Source of the DNA: Promerops cafer
Lineage: Eukaryota; Chordata; Aves; Passeriformes; Nectariniidae
NCBI GenBank assembly: GCA_013398275.1
Contig: VZSE01006121.1
Span: 132,245 to 196,244, forward strand
Direction of reading: 5' to 3'
DNA length: 64,000 nucleotides
This document shows positions 37,187-49,567 of this stretch, one piece after another. The position numbers and the translations under genes were made by a program. Numbering within the stretch: the stretch's first letter is position 1; the number at the start of each line of letters is the position of its first letter. Under the pieces are notes generated by a model. It made no database searches, was not told the origin of the DNA, and saw nothing but the letters and a program-made list of their open reading frames with translations.

Positions 37187-37377
37187 AGCTCTCTGATCCC
37201 GTGGTGTCCATGTGTCTCGCCAACCAATCACCGCCTCACTCACGAGGCGACCACACGCCAGCCATACAATTTGTTCTCTGGTAATATGACCTGGTTTTTA
37301 CCTCGCTATTAGCTGAACATTTCCCAGAGCATTTTCTGTTGCTCACCAGAAGTGAACAGGATTTCTTATCTCGCACA
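37187..37377 (-). repeat. ERV 5' LTR block (shared 191 bp)
   Basis: Matches 35,189-35,379 over 191 positions without indels. I count about 20 mismatches, roughly 89% identity, mostly transitions. On the minus strand it begins TGTGCGAGATAAG. The copy seems truncated at its inner end, because no primer-binding site follows and the sequence passes directly into other pol-proximal DNA. Confidence 0.85.
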
Positions 37378-38519
37378 GAGTTTTAGCTTGTGTAAGATTT
37401 TAATGCATGCACTTGACAAACAAATGCAGGATATGCAGTGTCAACAATGAGTGTTTCAAAGACTTGCAGTTCTGTAGGACACAAGTTATTTACTTTGCAC
37501 ATTTAGCAGGTACAGAAAGGACTCAATAAAACATCAAAATATACAAGAGAAGACATTATTAAAGATCAAACTTTTTAAAATTTAGTAACATGACTGGAGA
37601 GAGCTTTGCTCCTCTAATAAAGACCTGGGAATTGTTTCATGATACTTCGGGCAAATGGAAGAAAGGAGACAAATATAAAGAGGGTAAAAAGTGTAATTCA
37701 AACATTTACTTTTGTTATTGGTCCACAAGATGTGACAATTTTAAAAATTTGCCAAAGTGAAATGAAGCACTTCTGCCTTGATTCAAAGCGTTAAAAGATT
37801 TTGAAATTTTCAAAAGAAAGAACCATAAGTAACTTGGCCCACCACTTGTTTATTCTTTATTTTGACTTCTGCTTTGTGCCTGTAAAACCTGTTAAACCAT
37901 GTTTATATAGACAAAATTTTCATTTCCTGATGGGACAGAAGAAAACCCTAAAACTTAACTTGCAACCAGGAGGCTGCAGTGTCTCCCACAGGGGCTATTG
38001 CTGAGCTAGTGCAACAAATGGAAAAGACAATCTTGCTGTGGTGCTCATGTCTGCATCTTGGTCACACCGAGTGCTGGGGACTCCTCAGAGATGCTGTATT
38101 GACTAGGAGCACCCAGACAGGAATGGGAGAAAAGCCCAAAAAAGGCAATAAGCCAGGATGCTTGGGCAGCCTAAGGCAGAATACTTTCAAAGGCCAAACA
38201 CAAAATGTGAAATATACTGGAACCAATATGCAGAAGACACCATAGGCAAAAAAAACCCAGAGTTTAACTAGGTCAGATCATGCAGTCCTTGTTCAAAGAA
38301 TATTTCCCACTGGCTGGTTGGGATGGTTGCTCAACAATGTGGAGAAGACTGAGTACTGTCTTGCACAATGACAAATAATTCCAGCTGATTAAAAAAGCAT
38401 ATCTGCTGAGAACTCTGCCCTGTACCTCTTGATCCCAAGAATCACAAATAAGGTTACTCTTGAAGCTACCCAAAGACAGGACTCACAAGTTTTGGGAACC
38501 CATAATTTATTGTGCTTAC

Positions 38520-38642
38520 CTGTGCAATAGCGTCCATCAGATGCTAACTGGAACCCTGGTTTACAAATGCATTTAAAACTGCCATCTTCATTGATGCACA
38601 TCCCATTGAGGCAAATGTTCCTGATGCTGCATTCATCCATAT
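38520..38642 (-). CDS. FBN1: FBN1 exon 14: cbEGF5
   Basis: The exon has 123 nt (41 codons), acceptor TTTCAG and donor GTAAGC. It encodes MDECSIRNICLNGMC, INEDGSFKCICKPGFQL, SDGRYCT. MDEC rather than IDEC is also a human cbEGF5 feature. Six cysteines are present. The exon is followed upstream by the 5.9 kb intron 14, which carries the endogenous retrovirus remnant. Confidence 0.96.
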
Positions 38643-40765
38643 CTGAAAATGTACATGATAGACATAATGCTCATTACGTTTAAGCATAAGAACTCTTACT
38701 GGTTATACCCAAAAGATAAACCTTATTTTTTTTTCTTAGCTGTCAAAGCTATAATGATAATCAGAAACATATGATGGGACATACTGCACTGTCCTAGAGA
38801 ATGTGTCAAAGCAGTGACTCCATTTTTCATAATGAATCATTAACAGAAAAAGGAATGAATCCAAAAAAAGCAAAGAGAACAAGAAACAGATGAGAAACTG
38901 GACAGCTTAAGAACTTTCAGTTGGTAAAATTCATCAAAAAGTGAGAAAGGATGTAATTAAAGAGGGTTTGAAATCTTAATCTAAATAGAAGCTAGGTTAG
39001 AAGCAGCCTCCTGTTTGGAATGTAAATACACTTTTATGTTACTAAGAAGACCTGAAGGGAGAGGAGTGAACATTTGGGTTTGGAGTGAAAACTTTTATAA
39101 CCTCCACTGGACAAGTCTAAGATTTATGGTATGGGAGAATTCCCAGCACTGTGCTCAAGCATGAATTCTGTGGGCACTGCCATTCTCAACTTCCATTTAA
39201 AATAAATCTTGCCCCTTTCCTGAATTCAGCATGACAGACCATACAGAAGGGTACTTACTAATTATAGCTTCATAAAAGCATTATTCATCCTCTGACCTAA
39301 TGGGATATCATGGAGGATTCAAATAGGAAAAAGTGGAGGTCTCAGACACTGTTATTCTGAACCCTGCACAGTTACTCACAAAACGGGAAAGAAAAAAAAA
39401 AGGCAAGTACAGAGAATTCTGTGCTTGATTTGAGTAAGCTTTTATATCCTCTCAGTCTTTACTTTGTCCTGGCGCAGATGAAATCAGTTTTGGATGTTAC
39501 ATCCAAAAAAAAAGCAGTAGTATTTACCAGTTTCATCTAAAGAACTACACACAGTTACATTAAGGTATGGCACAATGCCATGGTCTTTACTGATTAGTGT
39601 GTGTGCATACAACTCAATGCATTACAATGCCAGAGATGAAACTGTTTCATAAGTGGATGCAACAGACGTTCTGGCAGCACATGCAATGGAATTAAAAATG
39701 TTTTACCAGACTGCCGATGTCCTGGTTTTTATTACTATTAGCACATGGTATTTGGTGGGAAAGGAAGAAATCAGAATAGAGAGTTTTTTCCTGAATAGTC
39801 TAATTTCCAAATATATTTAGTCAATGTACTTCCATAACAAGATATTTTAAAAGCAGCTTATGGTGCTAAACTGTATCTAAAAAAGAGTCAGGAAAAATAG
39901 AGTCTTAAAATGTCTGTCTCTACCAAGGATTAACAGAATCACTACTAGCACATAAAATCACTGGATCATAATGACATTACAATATATTCAGAATCATGCT
40001 ATTTTCCTTAATATTGCAGCTGTCTTGGACAGAAATTACACTTCTAGACATAGTGTGTTTCTTTTTACTTACAGGCTAAGTCAGACAAAAATAATTTATG
40101 ATTTAAAAAAAAAAATCGTGTATCTATCCCAACCAGGAATTTTGGCATTAAGTCTTTGAGCTGAATCACTGAGATAATATTCTGCCAAAAATGTTTCTAA
40201 GAACAGTGCTTGAAATTCTTTTAACGTATGAATAGATCATTGGGAACCCTCCCAAGGATCTTGGGAAGCATGATAAAGAACATTCTTTTTTTTTTCCCCT
40301 TTACTAAAGGTCTGGGAGGTAGGAACACATCAATTATGTTTACAAATTTTTGTTAAAACAATGTTTATAGGTCAGACCAGCCTGCATCTACATAAACCAC
40401 ATTGCTAGTCACCCAGTAAGATCCCATAAAGCATGCTGTTAAACACACAGTAAAATCAGGCAGCATGTGACTTGTGCTATGTTTTAAAATGTACCACTCC
40501 CATCAAAGAAACTGCATTTTGTGATAGTGGTATGTGCTATTTCTCCTGCTGGACAGACATCCCGTTGAGGATTGCCAAGCCAAGGCTCCAGAACTGGCTG
40601 CAAAATACATTTTACTTGCCCTCCCAGATACAGCAAAAGGTATTTGGACACCTGACTCCTAGTTCCTTCCCTTCCCCCCACCAGGGGTCCTTTTCTTTTT
40701 CATTGATGTGAATAACCTCTTGCAACTGTAATTACTGATATGGAATAACTACAGAAAAGTCTTAC
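38643..40765 (-). other. FBN1: FBN1 intron 13 (2.1 kb)
   Basis: AT-rich with several short A or T runs; no gene or repeat family recognised. Confidence 0.88.
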
Positions 40766-40891
40766 CTTCACAGTTTTTCCCATCAACTGCCACTTGAAAG
40801 CCTGCATTACACACACAGTGAAAACTGCCATCTGTATTTATGCATCGTCCATTATTACAGATACGACCATTCTGTAAGCATTCATCGATGT
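40766..40891 (-). CDS. FBN1: FBN1 exon 13: cbEGF4
   Basis: The exon has 126 nt, acceptor TTTCAG and donor GTAAGA. It encodes IDECLQNGRICNNGRC, INTDGSFHCVCNAGF, DGKNCE. All six cysteines and the calcium ligands are conserved. It is one of the most conserved domains of the window, nearly identical to human through CNAGF as recalled. It lies between introns of 3.4 and 2.1 kb. Confidence 0.96.
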
Positions 40892-43800
40892 CTGAAAGTC
40901 AACCAGAAAGAAAAATAACATTTTGGAGGATTCTTTTTTATACTCAAGAGGAATTTTTCCCATTTGCCCTTCCCCTAGGTTTTTACACCTACATGGAAAC
41001 TGTATTCACCTGAAAAATTATTTATTTTTATTTCCATAACTGAACATTATGGGGGTGGAAAATGTTTGTCAGCTTGAAATTTCAAGTTGCTGTGAAAGAA
41101 TTTCAGTGAACATTACCCTGCACCTTTCTCAAACAAGAATCGCAATTTTGGGTTTGTTTTTTCATTTTTGTTCATCATTAAAATATTTTTTACTGAACTT
41201 TAACTTAACACCTAACTACTTAAGGAAAGATGGGGGTAAGCTTGTCTTTTGCTGCTGCTTTGTAAGATAACAGCAAAGTTCAAGATTTTCCCACCTCAGA
41301 AGAATTTCTCCTGCTTACTATGTATTTGAAACATCAGATCCTCATTCCCTTCTCTCTGCAGGAGGTGCTTGGCAAGTGCTTTGGAGGACCTGAAGAGTGA
41401 TATCACACGAGGCTGGCAGCTCTCCCTCTCCTCCAAAGGAGGGGAGAGGAGAAGCTGAGACAGACTGTCTAGACATTTTTCAGATTGCTCAGTATTCTCT
41501 AGCAAGGCCTGGACCATCTCCCAGAGATTCCTGCACACAGGGGACTCTGCTCACAGAGACCACAACCAGACCATGCAGCCCTGTCCATCATGCACCCACG
41601 CTTCCCAAATACCCTGGGGGTGCCCTTCCCCGAGCCCTCTGTGGAAATGCATTGCTGCATTTCAGGAAGAAATGGAGCACAGGATATCCTCCCAAATGCC
41701 CCTGGTCTCTGGACACTTAGGCCAGGGGAGCTGATGCCTCTTGAAATTGTGAACCTACACCTGCCTTCTTAGCAGCATGGTAGTTCTGTGAAGAGTCTAA
41801 GAAATCCCTGAAAATCACTGGTTTGCAACCAAGCAACCAGGCCAGCAGAGGCAAGAGCCTCTCAATGACCACTCACTGCAGCAGCAGCTTGCAGCCCTCC
41901 ACCAAAAGAGTACAGGCTTGATAAACCTCATTTGATAAACAAGCATCATCAAGCAGCAATGCATAAATTTGAGTTTCCTCTCTGCTCAGTCCCTTTTCAC
42001 CCCATTTGTCCAGCCCTTGATTGCACCTGTGTCTGGCTTCAGCTACTACACCAGCTTTCTTCCTTAGGACAGGCAGAAATGCCACAGCGTGTCAAGGCCT
42101 TTTAATTTTCAGAGCTCATTAGGTTTTGTATTTTTATGCATCCGATGCCATTTAAATGTGTTGAAAATTAATACTGAATCTCATTGTTCTTTACATACAC
42201 GCAGCTGATCAGAGTCCCACCACTAGTCCGACATATTTCTAATTTTCAAATGAAATAACATCACCATTTTTTTCTCCTCAGAGAAACTTGCAAAAAATCA
42301 AAGCCCCCTCTCTCAGTGAAATATCCAAAATTGCTGTCATGTCCCTGTAAGACCTGACCTCCTCTCGTCAGAAATGTTGAGCAGATTACAGTAAGCACTT
42401 AAATGTTAAAGCACACATTCATAGCTAATCATCATAAAAATTCACGGTTTTTTGAGGTCCATTTCATATCGTCTCTTCTGCAATTGAGAACATTTTTTGT
42501 TCAGATCATTAATCACAATGTGACTTAATTCACCTATGTCTCCAATTAAGATATTAATTCAACCAAGCTTCTACTAGAATTATAAGGGATCCTAAGAACG
42601 GATGAATCAGTAGCTTGCAACACAGACTGCGATGTTTAGTCACCAATCAGAATCATCATGCAGGAAAAAACCTCCCCTGGAACCTCAGAGCAAGGAACAG
42701 ATAAACATCTGGTCATTATGGAGACTTCGTTTTTCAAGAGGAGACATAAGGAATACATTTCCAAAAGCACATCAGCACAGACACATGCATGCAAAAAAAC
42801 AAAATCTCAACATCCAAAGTAGTCATGCGAAGTAATTCTACAGCAAATGCTGATTTTGGCAGGCAGCAGTGCTATATGTACATTTTGCCAAATGCACCCC
42901 ACTAGCCTTTTTCTTTTCCCTACACTGGTCCTAAAAATTCTTTTAGAAAAACAAGATTCTGCACATCACAGCATTTTCTGCTCTGGCTGTCAAGCAAGCA
43001 CAGCTCCCATAGACTGCAAAGGAACTGCTAAGTGACCACACTTAAATGCCATTAAGCTACTGGGCTTCTGACAACCATGTGTTTGTGTAATGAATCAGTC
43101 AAATTAAAAGCGTGTGACAAAAATGACTCATGAGTAAATTCATCACGGCTGAGACTCCCCTTCAGCACTCCCTCACCACCAGTCAGCTGAACTGTGAAGA
43201 TGCTTCCGCAACACGGCTGCTTGGCAGCAATTAGGCCAAATACTCCCCAGCAACGTGCAGCAGTGATGCTGGCTCTGCATGTCCTCCTGGACTGGAGAGC
43301 AAGCTTCTATACCACAAACACCTTTTTGATTCACAAAAGGAAGGAAAGAAATGCACACTAAAACAAGCAGCTTTCTTCTGGCTTTTTAGAAACCTTCTGC
43401 TTCAGACTGAGTGCATGCTCTGCACCCTGCACCGAGTGCAGGAAGCAAAATATGAAGACAAGCTGTGACTGAGCATTCAAGCATCCTGTTTCATTTAGAT
43501 GCTTCATTCTTATGGAATATCAAAGTAATCATTTATTCTTCTGCCAGAAATCTCTCATTATGCCTTAATTATAAAGGACTGCACCCATCCACCTTTACAG
43601 TTGAATCCCTACCCCAGTTTGGGAGTGACAAAAGCCTTACAGAGGGTTGCTTACCACTAAGGAGTTATGTGGTCCCACTCCCTTAGGAAGACAGGATGAA
43701 GACCATCAGGACTACAGTCAAGTCAGATCTTCAAAATAACTATAATGAGGATTCTGAGGCTTCCCCATCTAGACTTTCTCTAACTTTTTTTCACTACTTT

Positions 43801-44277
43801 TCCATATCTAAGCTTTCATTGCTGTAATTTATGTTTAGATCTTTCTCTGGCAGTGAGCAGAAACAACACATGGGCAGTGTAACCTTATATTCACCCACTG
43901 GAAGTTTTATCTTTCTCCCCAACTTCCTTACTCTTTTATACATGAAGTGTTTCTCCGATGAAGGGATGCTTAATTGTACTTGAGATCTTGGGCAGCACAA
44001 GAAAACAATGTCTTAATATTAAAAAAAAAAAAAAAAAAAAAGTCTCTTCTATTTCAAAGTCATAAATAGTGCCAAGATCCTTTTAGCACAAGACAAAATG
44101 CCTTTTCTCATAACCCAGTCTGTGAACAGCCAGCTCCAGCAAGTCAGACATTTTTACTGCCATATCTGATTTTTTTTTTTTTAATTCTCATATTTGACCC
44201 ATCTGTTAAATTTTGCTTGAAAACTATTTTTCCTCCTGACATGCAGACAATAGCAGGTGTGGCTGTATGCCCATTAC
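40892..44277 (-). other. FBN1: FBN1 intron 12 (3.4 kb)
   Basis: It has a locally G+C-rich patch at about 41,390-41,720, a 21-bp A run at 44,021-44,041 and a 13-bp T run just downstream. Neither tail has a recognisable retroposon body beside it. Confidence 0.88.
44021..44041 (+). repeat. A(21) homopolymer
   Basis: Twenty-one consecutive A residues. It could be a retroposon tail, but the sequence before it is not recognised. Confidence 0.8.
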
Positions 44278-44397
44278 CTCGGCACTCCGTTCTGGTCGCT
44301 GTGCTCTGATACCCAATACGACACTGGCAGATGTAGGATCCTTGTGTGTTCACACAGTCTCCACCAATGCATGGATTCCTTTCACATTCATCAATAT
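44278..44397 (-). CDS. FBN1: FBN1 exon 12: cbEGF3
   Basis: The exon has 120 nt (40 codons), acceptor CACAG and donor GTAATG. It encodes IDECERNPCIGGDC, VNTQGSYICQC, RIGYQSTATRTECR. The six cysteines are intact, with the short C1-C2 loop typical of cbEGF3. The calcium ligands D-x-D-E and the N-x4-Y hydroxylation/calcium motif are present. It is separated from EGF4 by a 771 bp intron. Confidence 0.96.
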
Positions 44398-45168
44398 CTG
44401 TGGAACACAGACAATACAATTTTATTGCCACACTGGCTGAAAGTGATTTTTGCCTGCAGGGGTATTTTATAATTTTGTACTTGGAGAAATTGTGCCCTTC
44501 AATCCGTAAGAAAAGGGGACATCACTGAAATCCCAAAAAAAGATCCCATGTCTTAAGATAAACAGGAGCTGGGAAAAATGAATTTTCAGTAAGATATTGC
44601 ATGTGTGAGATGTAGAGGCCTTAATCCCACATCTCCACATTCCCAGCTCCACTGAAGATTTTGACAGAACCAAAATCTTGCCTGTAAGAGACAGTTAATC
44701 CTTGCTTCTATCGTTTAGCTCTTGCTGAGTTCCAAACTTAAAGGTCTCAAGAGCCCAACAAGATATTGCTTATGAGCTTAAACAGGACTTGTAAATCTTA
44801 CTAAGCCTCAGTTTATGATTTTCTTTTAACAATAGGTCATTGCATACCAGCAAAAAGCTGGTAGCATTTTAAAGAGATCATTTTCAATAACAAATAAACA
44901 CATTATACTCATGCCTTAGTAAAATAAGAAATCCTTGTTTCTGTATAATTTTGTTACAAGATTTGTTAAATACTGTTTTAAAGGCAAAATTGTTGTAAAA
45001 TTAAGTTTGCCATCAAAATCAATCAGTTCTTCTAAGTCTCTTTACTGGGATTTTTTTTGGAGGCGGGGCTTTTCTATTTAAGAACTCAGTTATTACATTA
45101 TGTGGAGAATAATGTTTTTTCTCTAAAATGAAATTCCCCTCTGTGATTTACAGCAGAAAACCACATAC
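44398..45168 (-). other. FBN1: FBN1 intron 11 (771 bp)
   Basis: Ordinary AT-rich intron; nothing recognised. Confidence 0.88.
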
Positions 45169-45309
45169 CAAGGCATTCCTCTCTACCATGCAGTTGGAAT
45201 CCTTTGTTGCACTCGCAGCGGTAGCTCCCAGGAGTGGGAATACAACGTCCATTACGGCAGAGATGTCGGAATGTTTGGCAATAGTCAGTTAAGTTCACCG
45301 GCAAGATCG
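45169..45309 (-). CDS. FBN1: FBN1 exon 11: EGF4 (non-calcium-binding)
   Basis: The exon has 141 nt (47 codons), acceptor TTTCAG and donor GTATGT. It begins ILPVNLTDYCQTFRHLC, then RNGRCIPTPGSYRCECNKGF, ending EECL. It has six EGF cysteines but lacks the D-x-D-E calcium motif before the first cysteine, as expected for EGF4. NLT is a potential N-glycosylation site. This exon separates the proline-rich hinge from the long cbEGF run and has the same length as the human exon. Confidence 0.95.
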
Positions 45310-46543
45310 CTGAAATAACAACCGTTGGAAAAATACTTTAATAGTTCATCATAATAGCTTCTGATAATCTACAACTTGAGCAGGATTTTCCATTAAAAAT
45401 CAACATGTACCTTCCATTGTAATGTGAATTACATAGTGAAATGGGAGAGAGAAAATGGCACTTTGACTCCTAGAGATTTGTTTGAAAACAGAAAACAACC
45501 ACAGAAATTTTCATTGAGGCAAGTCTAGCTGTGTTTTCATCTTTTGCCCTGTCAAAGAGGACCATGTCTACTCATACCTAGAGGTAAAGTGAGTGTGTGG
45601 CACTGCAGGGAGTCTACTAAAAGCCTGGAGTAGCAAAGAGCAGGCAGACTGGTTCATTATTTTCGCTTTCCCAGATAGCAGTGAGGAGGGCAGGGATAAC
45701 CCTGGGAATATGCCTATACTGTCTTTGGCAGGCAGGCGTGAGCTGGCTCTGTCCCTGCTACCAGCTGACCAGAAGCTGTGCAGCTACGTCAGTGCAGTGT
45801 CAGCCTGAGCTAAAATACTTTGCCTCTTAGGCTTATTAGCTCAGCTTGGTGCTGAACCAAGACTAAATAGCTTCAGCTGGTGCCAGTGCAAGCAGAGACT
45901 GCTTGCATCTGCACAGAGCATGGGCAAAATCAGCTTATGTTCACTTGCAAAAGAGTATGTGGCTATGCGAAATTATTTCAGGTGGCACATGCCTACTCCA
46001 GACTACATGGGCATGTAGTAAATTCTCTGAGCAAAGACAGAAGAAGGACTGTTCTTTCTCTCCACTGAGTCAGTCTAAGTGTCCAGCAGAGTAGTATTTT
46101 GATCAGTACATTTCCTACCTGGCCAAGTGAAAGTGAGGAAAACAACCTGAAAAAAGTTGCTTTCTCTCAGACAAGCTCTTTAATGTAAATATCTTTCACA
46201 ACCTAGTCAAAGAGCTATTCATACTCTGCAGTGCTGACAAGCTGACAACAGCCTTAAAATAACAGTAATGTAACTACTACAATACATGAGCCACAGTACA
46301 GACAATGAGAATGTAATTTTTGAAACCTATCTTAACAGGGAAAACACTATTAATGAGATAGGTATCCTGCCATAAGGTACATGGCAGGTAGGCTCTGATT
46401 AAAAGGATATCCAGAGCCTCCATGTCCACATAAAGTAAGTAAAAGACACCAACAGCTGAAGGGAGCACACTGCTCCTGTGAAATGCATGTTTTTAAAGCT
46501 AAATGCACATGGTGCAAGGAGAGGTTCTTTCTTTCTCTCTTAC
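45310..46543 (-). other. FBN1: FBN1 intron 10 (1.2 kb)
   Basis: The intron lies between the proline-rich and EGF4 exons. No recognisable feature. Confidence 0.88.
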
Positions 46544-46702
46544 GATGAATTGGTGGAGCCCGAGATGGATAGATGATTTCTGGATGTGGAGGAGGGTGAA
46601 CACCAGGAATGCGTGGTGGAGGGATGACGTCAGGACGGGCCGGAGGAAGGTCAGGTCTTGCTGGCAGCATAGCAGCTACTGTGCACAATTTACGATACTC
46701 GT
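46544..46702 (-). CDS. FBN1: FBN1 exon 10: end of TB1 plus proline-rich region
   Basis: The exon has 159 nt (53 codons), acceptor TTTCAG and donor GTAAGA. It opens EYRKLCTV, supplying the last TB1 cysteine, then becomes proline-rich: LPARPDLPPARPDVIPPPR, HPPPHPEIIYPSRAPP. This is the FBN1-specific flexible hinge; FBN2 has a glycine-rich and FBN3 a Pro/Gly-rich segment here. It appears about seven codons shorter than human FBN1 as I remember it, and has two copies of an ARPDxxP motif. The YPSRxPP ending is shared with human. The exon is the most divergent coding segment in the window. Confidence 0.93.
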
Positions 46703-49567
46703 CTGAAACATGAAAACATGAATGCTGCTTTAGACTCTTGCAGCCTGTTCCATTTAATCCAAGTCTCCCCCTTTTTGAAGTGTTTCAGATTAGCAATAAC
46801 AAACCTTAAATAATCTGGAAAATGTGAGCCTATAAGTTTTCTTCATAGCAACAAGCTTTGCTCTCAGAATTGAGTCATTAATCCACACTCAACAGTACTT
46901 GTCAGAAGACTGCCAGTAAAAAGGTAACAGAACTGACATGAAATTGAACAGTGAGGCAGGGACCTGATCCTAATCTACTTAGTCTTCCTTCAAGCAAAAA
47001 TCTTTGGTGAACTCAGTGTGAAGTTTACCTAAAGAAGGACTTCTGGATTTGATCCCAAGTTAATTTAAGGGAAAGCTTGCCACAGAGTTAGAAAAATACT
47101 GAACAGGGAAAAAAGCCCAGTTTCAACTGGATTTCTTAAAAGTTAACCTCCTAAAACAAAGAAATACAAATATAAGCAATGAGGCAAAACCAATTAGAGA
47201 ATGAATACACTAACACTATTTCCCTGTGAAAATTAACTTTGCCAATAAAAGCAGAAACCAAATAAGGCGCAGTCTAAGCAGCGTAGCCAAGGAGAAACCT
47301 AGTCAGATCCACACAAATTCATCCTTTTCCAGATGATGGCAAAATGATCTATTTTGCTGTAAGCACAGTCTATGGTGAGTGTGTTGCATTCTCCTATTGT
47401 TTATCTCTATTAGTGGCATCTGCCCTACTGCCCCACTTTTCCTCTTGCCCACAACTCTTTTGTTTTTGGGAAGCGTGGGTTAGGAACTTGTGATCCAAAA
47501 AATGCACACAGAGTATCACAATTAAAGACTACATTCCAGCTGACCTAATTCATGTTCACAATTTGTGTGCACACAAGTAAATATTTTTGCACCCAATATC
47601 TTTGAACTTCGAAACTTAAAGTCTGTAATTATAAAGTCTGAGGAATTATATAATGGGAAAAAAATCTAGAGATTAATGAATTCCTGAAACAATATGAAAA
47701 ATGAGAGCAGAAAAATAAAGTAAGTGTTGGGAGAACTAAGCTGGATATTTCAGCCTTCAACACTTTCATCGTATCTGCTTCCACCTGTAAAACACATTAG
47801 AAGCTCTTCCTGAATCACAGTGGATTTGTTAAACAAACATCATAGCCTAAAGTTCTGCTTTTCCTGATTATGATTTTTGCATTTATTTAATGCTGTTGGG
47901 TTATCAGTTTGTTTTATGTGTCACTGCATTTCCCTCTATTGCTCTTTATAGTCTTTAAATAGTTTGGTAAACCCAGTTATTCCACATAAACAATTCCCGC
48001 CATATTATAAAAAAAATACAGTGCAAACCTTTTTTATTGCAACTTTAATTTCCATGTGTAATTTCTAGCAATTTTGTAGCTACTATTTTATAGTAGCAAC
48101 TGGGTCTGCTGCCCACATTTAAAATGCAACTACTTGGTTACATTATGCAGCTAGTGCTCCTGTTTATATTGCAGTAAATTTCCATTTCAGAGTTGAAGAT
48201 GCTTTGGGCCACTGACAGTTCTAAATTCCTTGTCTTGCTTTCTCAGGATACACTAAGTAAGGAATATCTGAACTTGATCAAATAATGACAGCAATATCTT
48301 AAATGCATGTAAAGCTTTTCAAAGAATTTCAAAGCACTTTTAAAAAGAGTGATTTATAGTCTCAATTTATATCTCAGGTCAGAAGCGAAACCAGAAAAGA
48401 AGTGGCATGTAACCATGATCTGGAAGACCTTGCATGGATTTATGAGTCAGGAAGTCCTGACTCCATCTAGCTCCGTCTCCATGACGTCTCAGTCTGCAGC
48501 TTTGGCCAAATTACTTTACTTTTCCATCCAGTTTATTCACCAGCTAGATATGAATAATTAGAAAGTATTTGAAGAAAGCAAGAACTGTGTTAAGACTGAA
48601 AAATTTATCCTTGTCTTCCTATTTCAGATAGTTATCAATAGAGTGCACTATGCTTTTAGCATTATTCTAGCCATTTTTCTTTTGAACTTTTAACATGTTT
48701 AAATATTATTAATAAGACAGTGACAGAAACAGAAAGTCTTTCAACAGTTCTGATTGTAGATTTCTGCTCCAGTATTATGCAGTTTCACTCAAAGGATTAA
48801 AAACAAGGATAATAAAAACTCCCATATATGAACTCTGACAATTTTTTCAGTTACACTGCTATAGTGTTATGATCCCATTCCTCCATAAACTCTACACCTC
48901 CCTTAACCTCCTCCCATAAATTCTTAAATTTCTTGTATTCTCCTTTTCTAAAGCATTTTATTAAGTCTCCAGTCCTAAACAATCTCAAAATCATCTTCCC
49001 TCCACTCCCTCATACTTAGTTTAACAATCTGCTCACCATCTTCTCTCAATTCAAGTGATATATTTTCTGAGGATGTCAATACACAAGGAGGCAATAAAGA
49101 ATTTTGGTGGCAGAGAGAAATCATCTCCTGTGTCAAATTTCAGGAAATGTACGGCACCTCAGAAAGCTTGTCATGAGGAAGGAAATCCCAGTTTCCCAAT
49201 GAGAATGAAAATGCAGAAGGAATACGGGTGTATTAGAAGGGTCTAGAGGAAGTAACTTGATTTTGAAGAGGATGTTGAAAACAAATCTGAAGCAGGTAAG
49301 GTCAGAATAACTTGGCTACAAAACACTAATTAGCAACAAATAATTCTTTCTGTCTGCTTGCCCTCCTGGGGATCCTGAGCACTCTTCCATAGGAGGCTTT
49401 GCTTGAGCAGGGGAGTTGGACTAAATCTGCCAAGGTGCCCTTCACCCTCAACCATTCTGTGTAGTTCTTTAAAGGAAACCGTTACGGCTAAAAAAAAAAC
49501 AACAAAAAAGAAATCACTGCTAATTGAGTGTTCAGCCATGCTGATGAGAGTTCAGGTGGGTTCATAC
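46703..49567 (-). other. FBN1: FBN1 intron 9 (2.9 kb)
   Basis: It contains the CR1 LINE 3' end near exon 9. The remainder (46,703-49,340) is AT-rich with nothing recognised. Confidence 0.88.
49350..49480 (+). mobile_element. CR1 LINE 3' end fragment
   Basis: The plus strand carries the familiar CR1 tail pattern: GGAGGCTTTGCTTGAGCAGG, GTTGGACTAAAT, then CCCTCAACCATTCTGTG. Avian CR1 consensus has the same phrases (GAGCAGG..GTTGGACTAGAT..CCAACC..CATTCTGTG). It is inserted in intron 9 opposite to FBN1, about 90 bp from exon 9, with a short imperfect tail. It supports a sauropsid, probably avian, genome. Confidence 0.8.

Larger units (their letters stand above)
35189..37377 (-). mobile_element. 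Degraded class II endogenous retrovirus (betaretrovirus-like), internally deleted
   Basis: Two direct repeats of 191 bp each bound about 1.8 kb. Between them, reading the minus strand, lie a broken RNase H remnant, a broken integrase C-terminal remnant, a possible Env membrane anchor and a polypurine tract directly before the second repeat. This order (LTR-pol-env-PPT-LTR) fixes minus-strand orientation, the same as FBN1. Gag, protease, most of reverse transcriptase and the integrase core are missing or unrecognisable. A full element would be several kb longer. It is non-functional: both pol pieces carry stops or frame breaks. I could not identify a target-site duplication. Confidence 0.8.
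32585..38519 (-). other. FBN1: FBN1 intron 14 (5.9 kb)
   Basis: The intron contains the class II endogenous retrovirus remnant (35,189-37,377) and a candidate conserved noncoding block (33,040-33,310). Other parts are AT-rich and featureless. Confidence 0.9.

Noticed and set aside
41390..41720. G+C-rich patch with open frames on both strands in intron 12
   Set aside because: No recognisable protein family or exon borders in phase. Compositional fluctuation is the simpler explanation.
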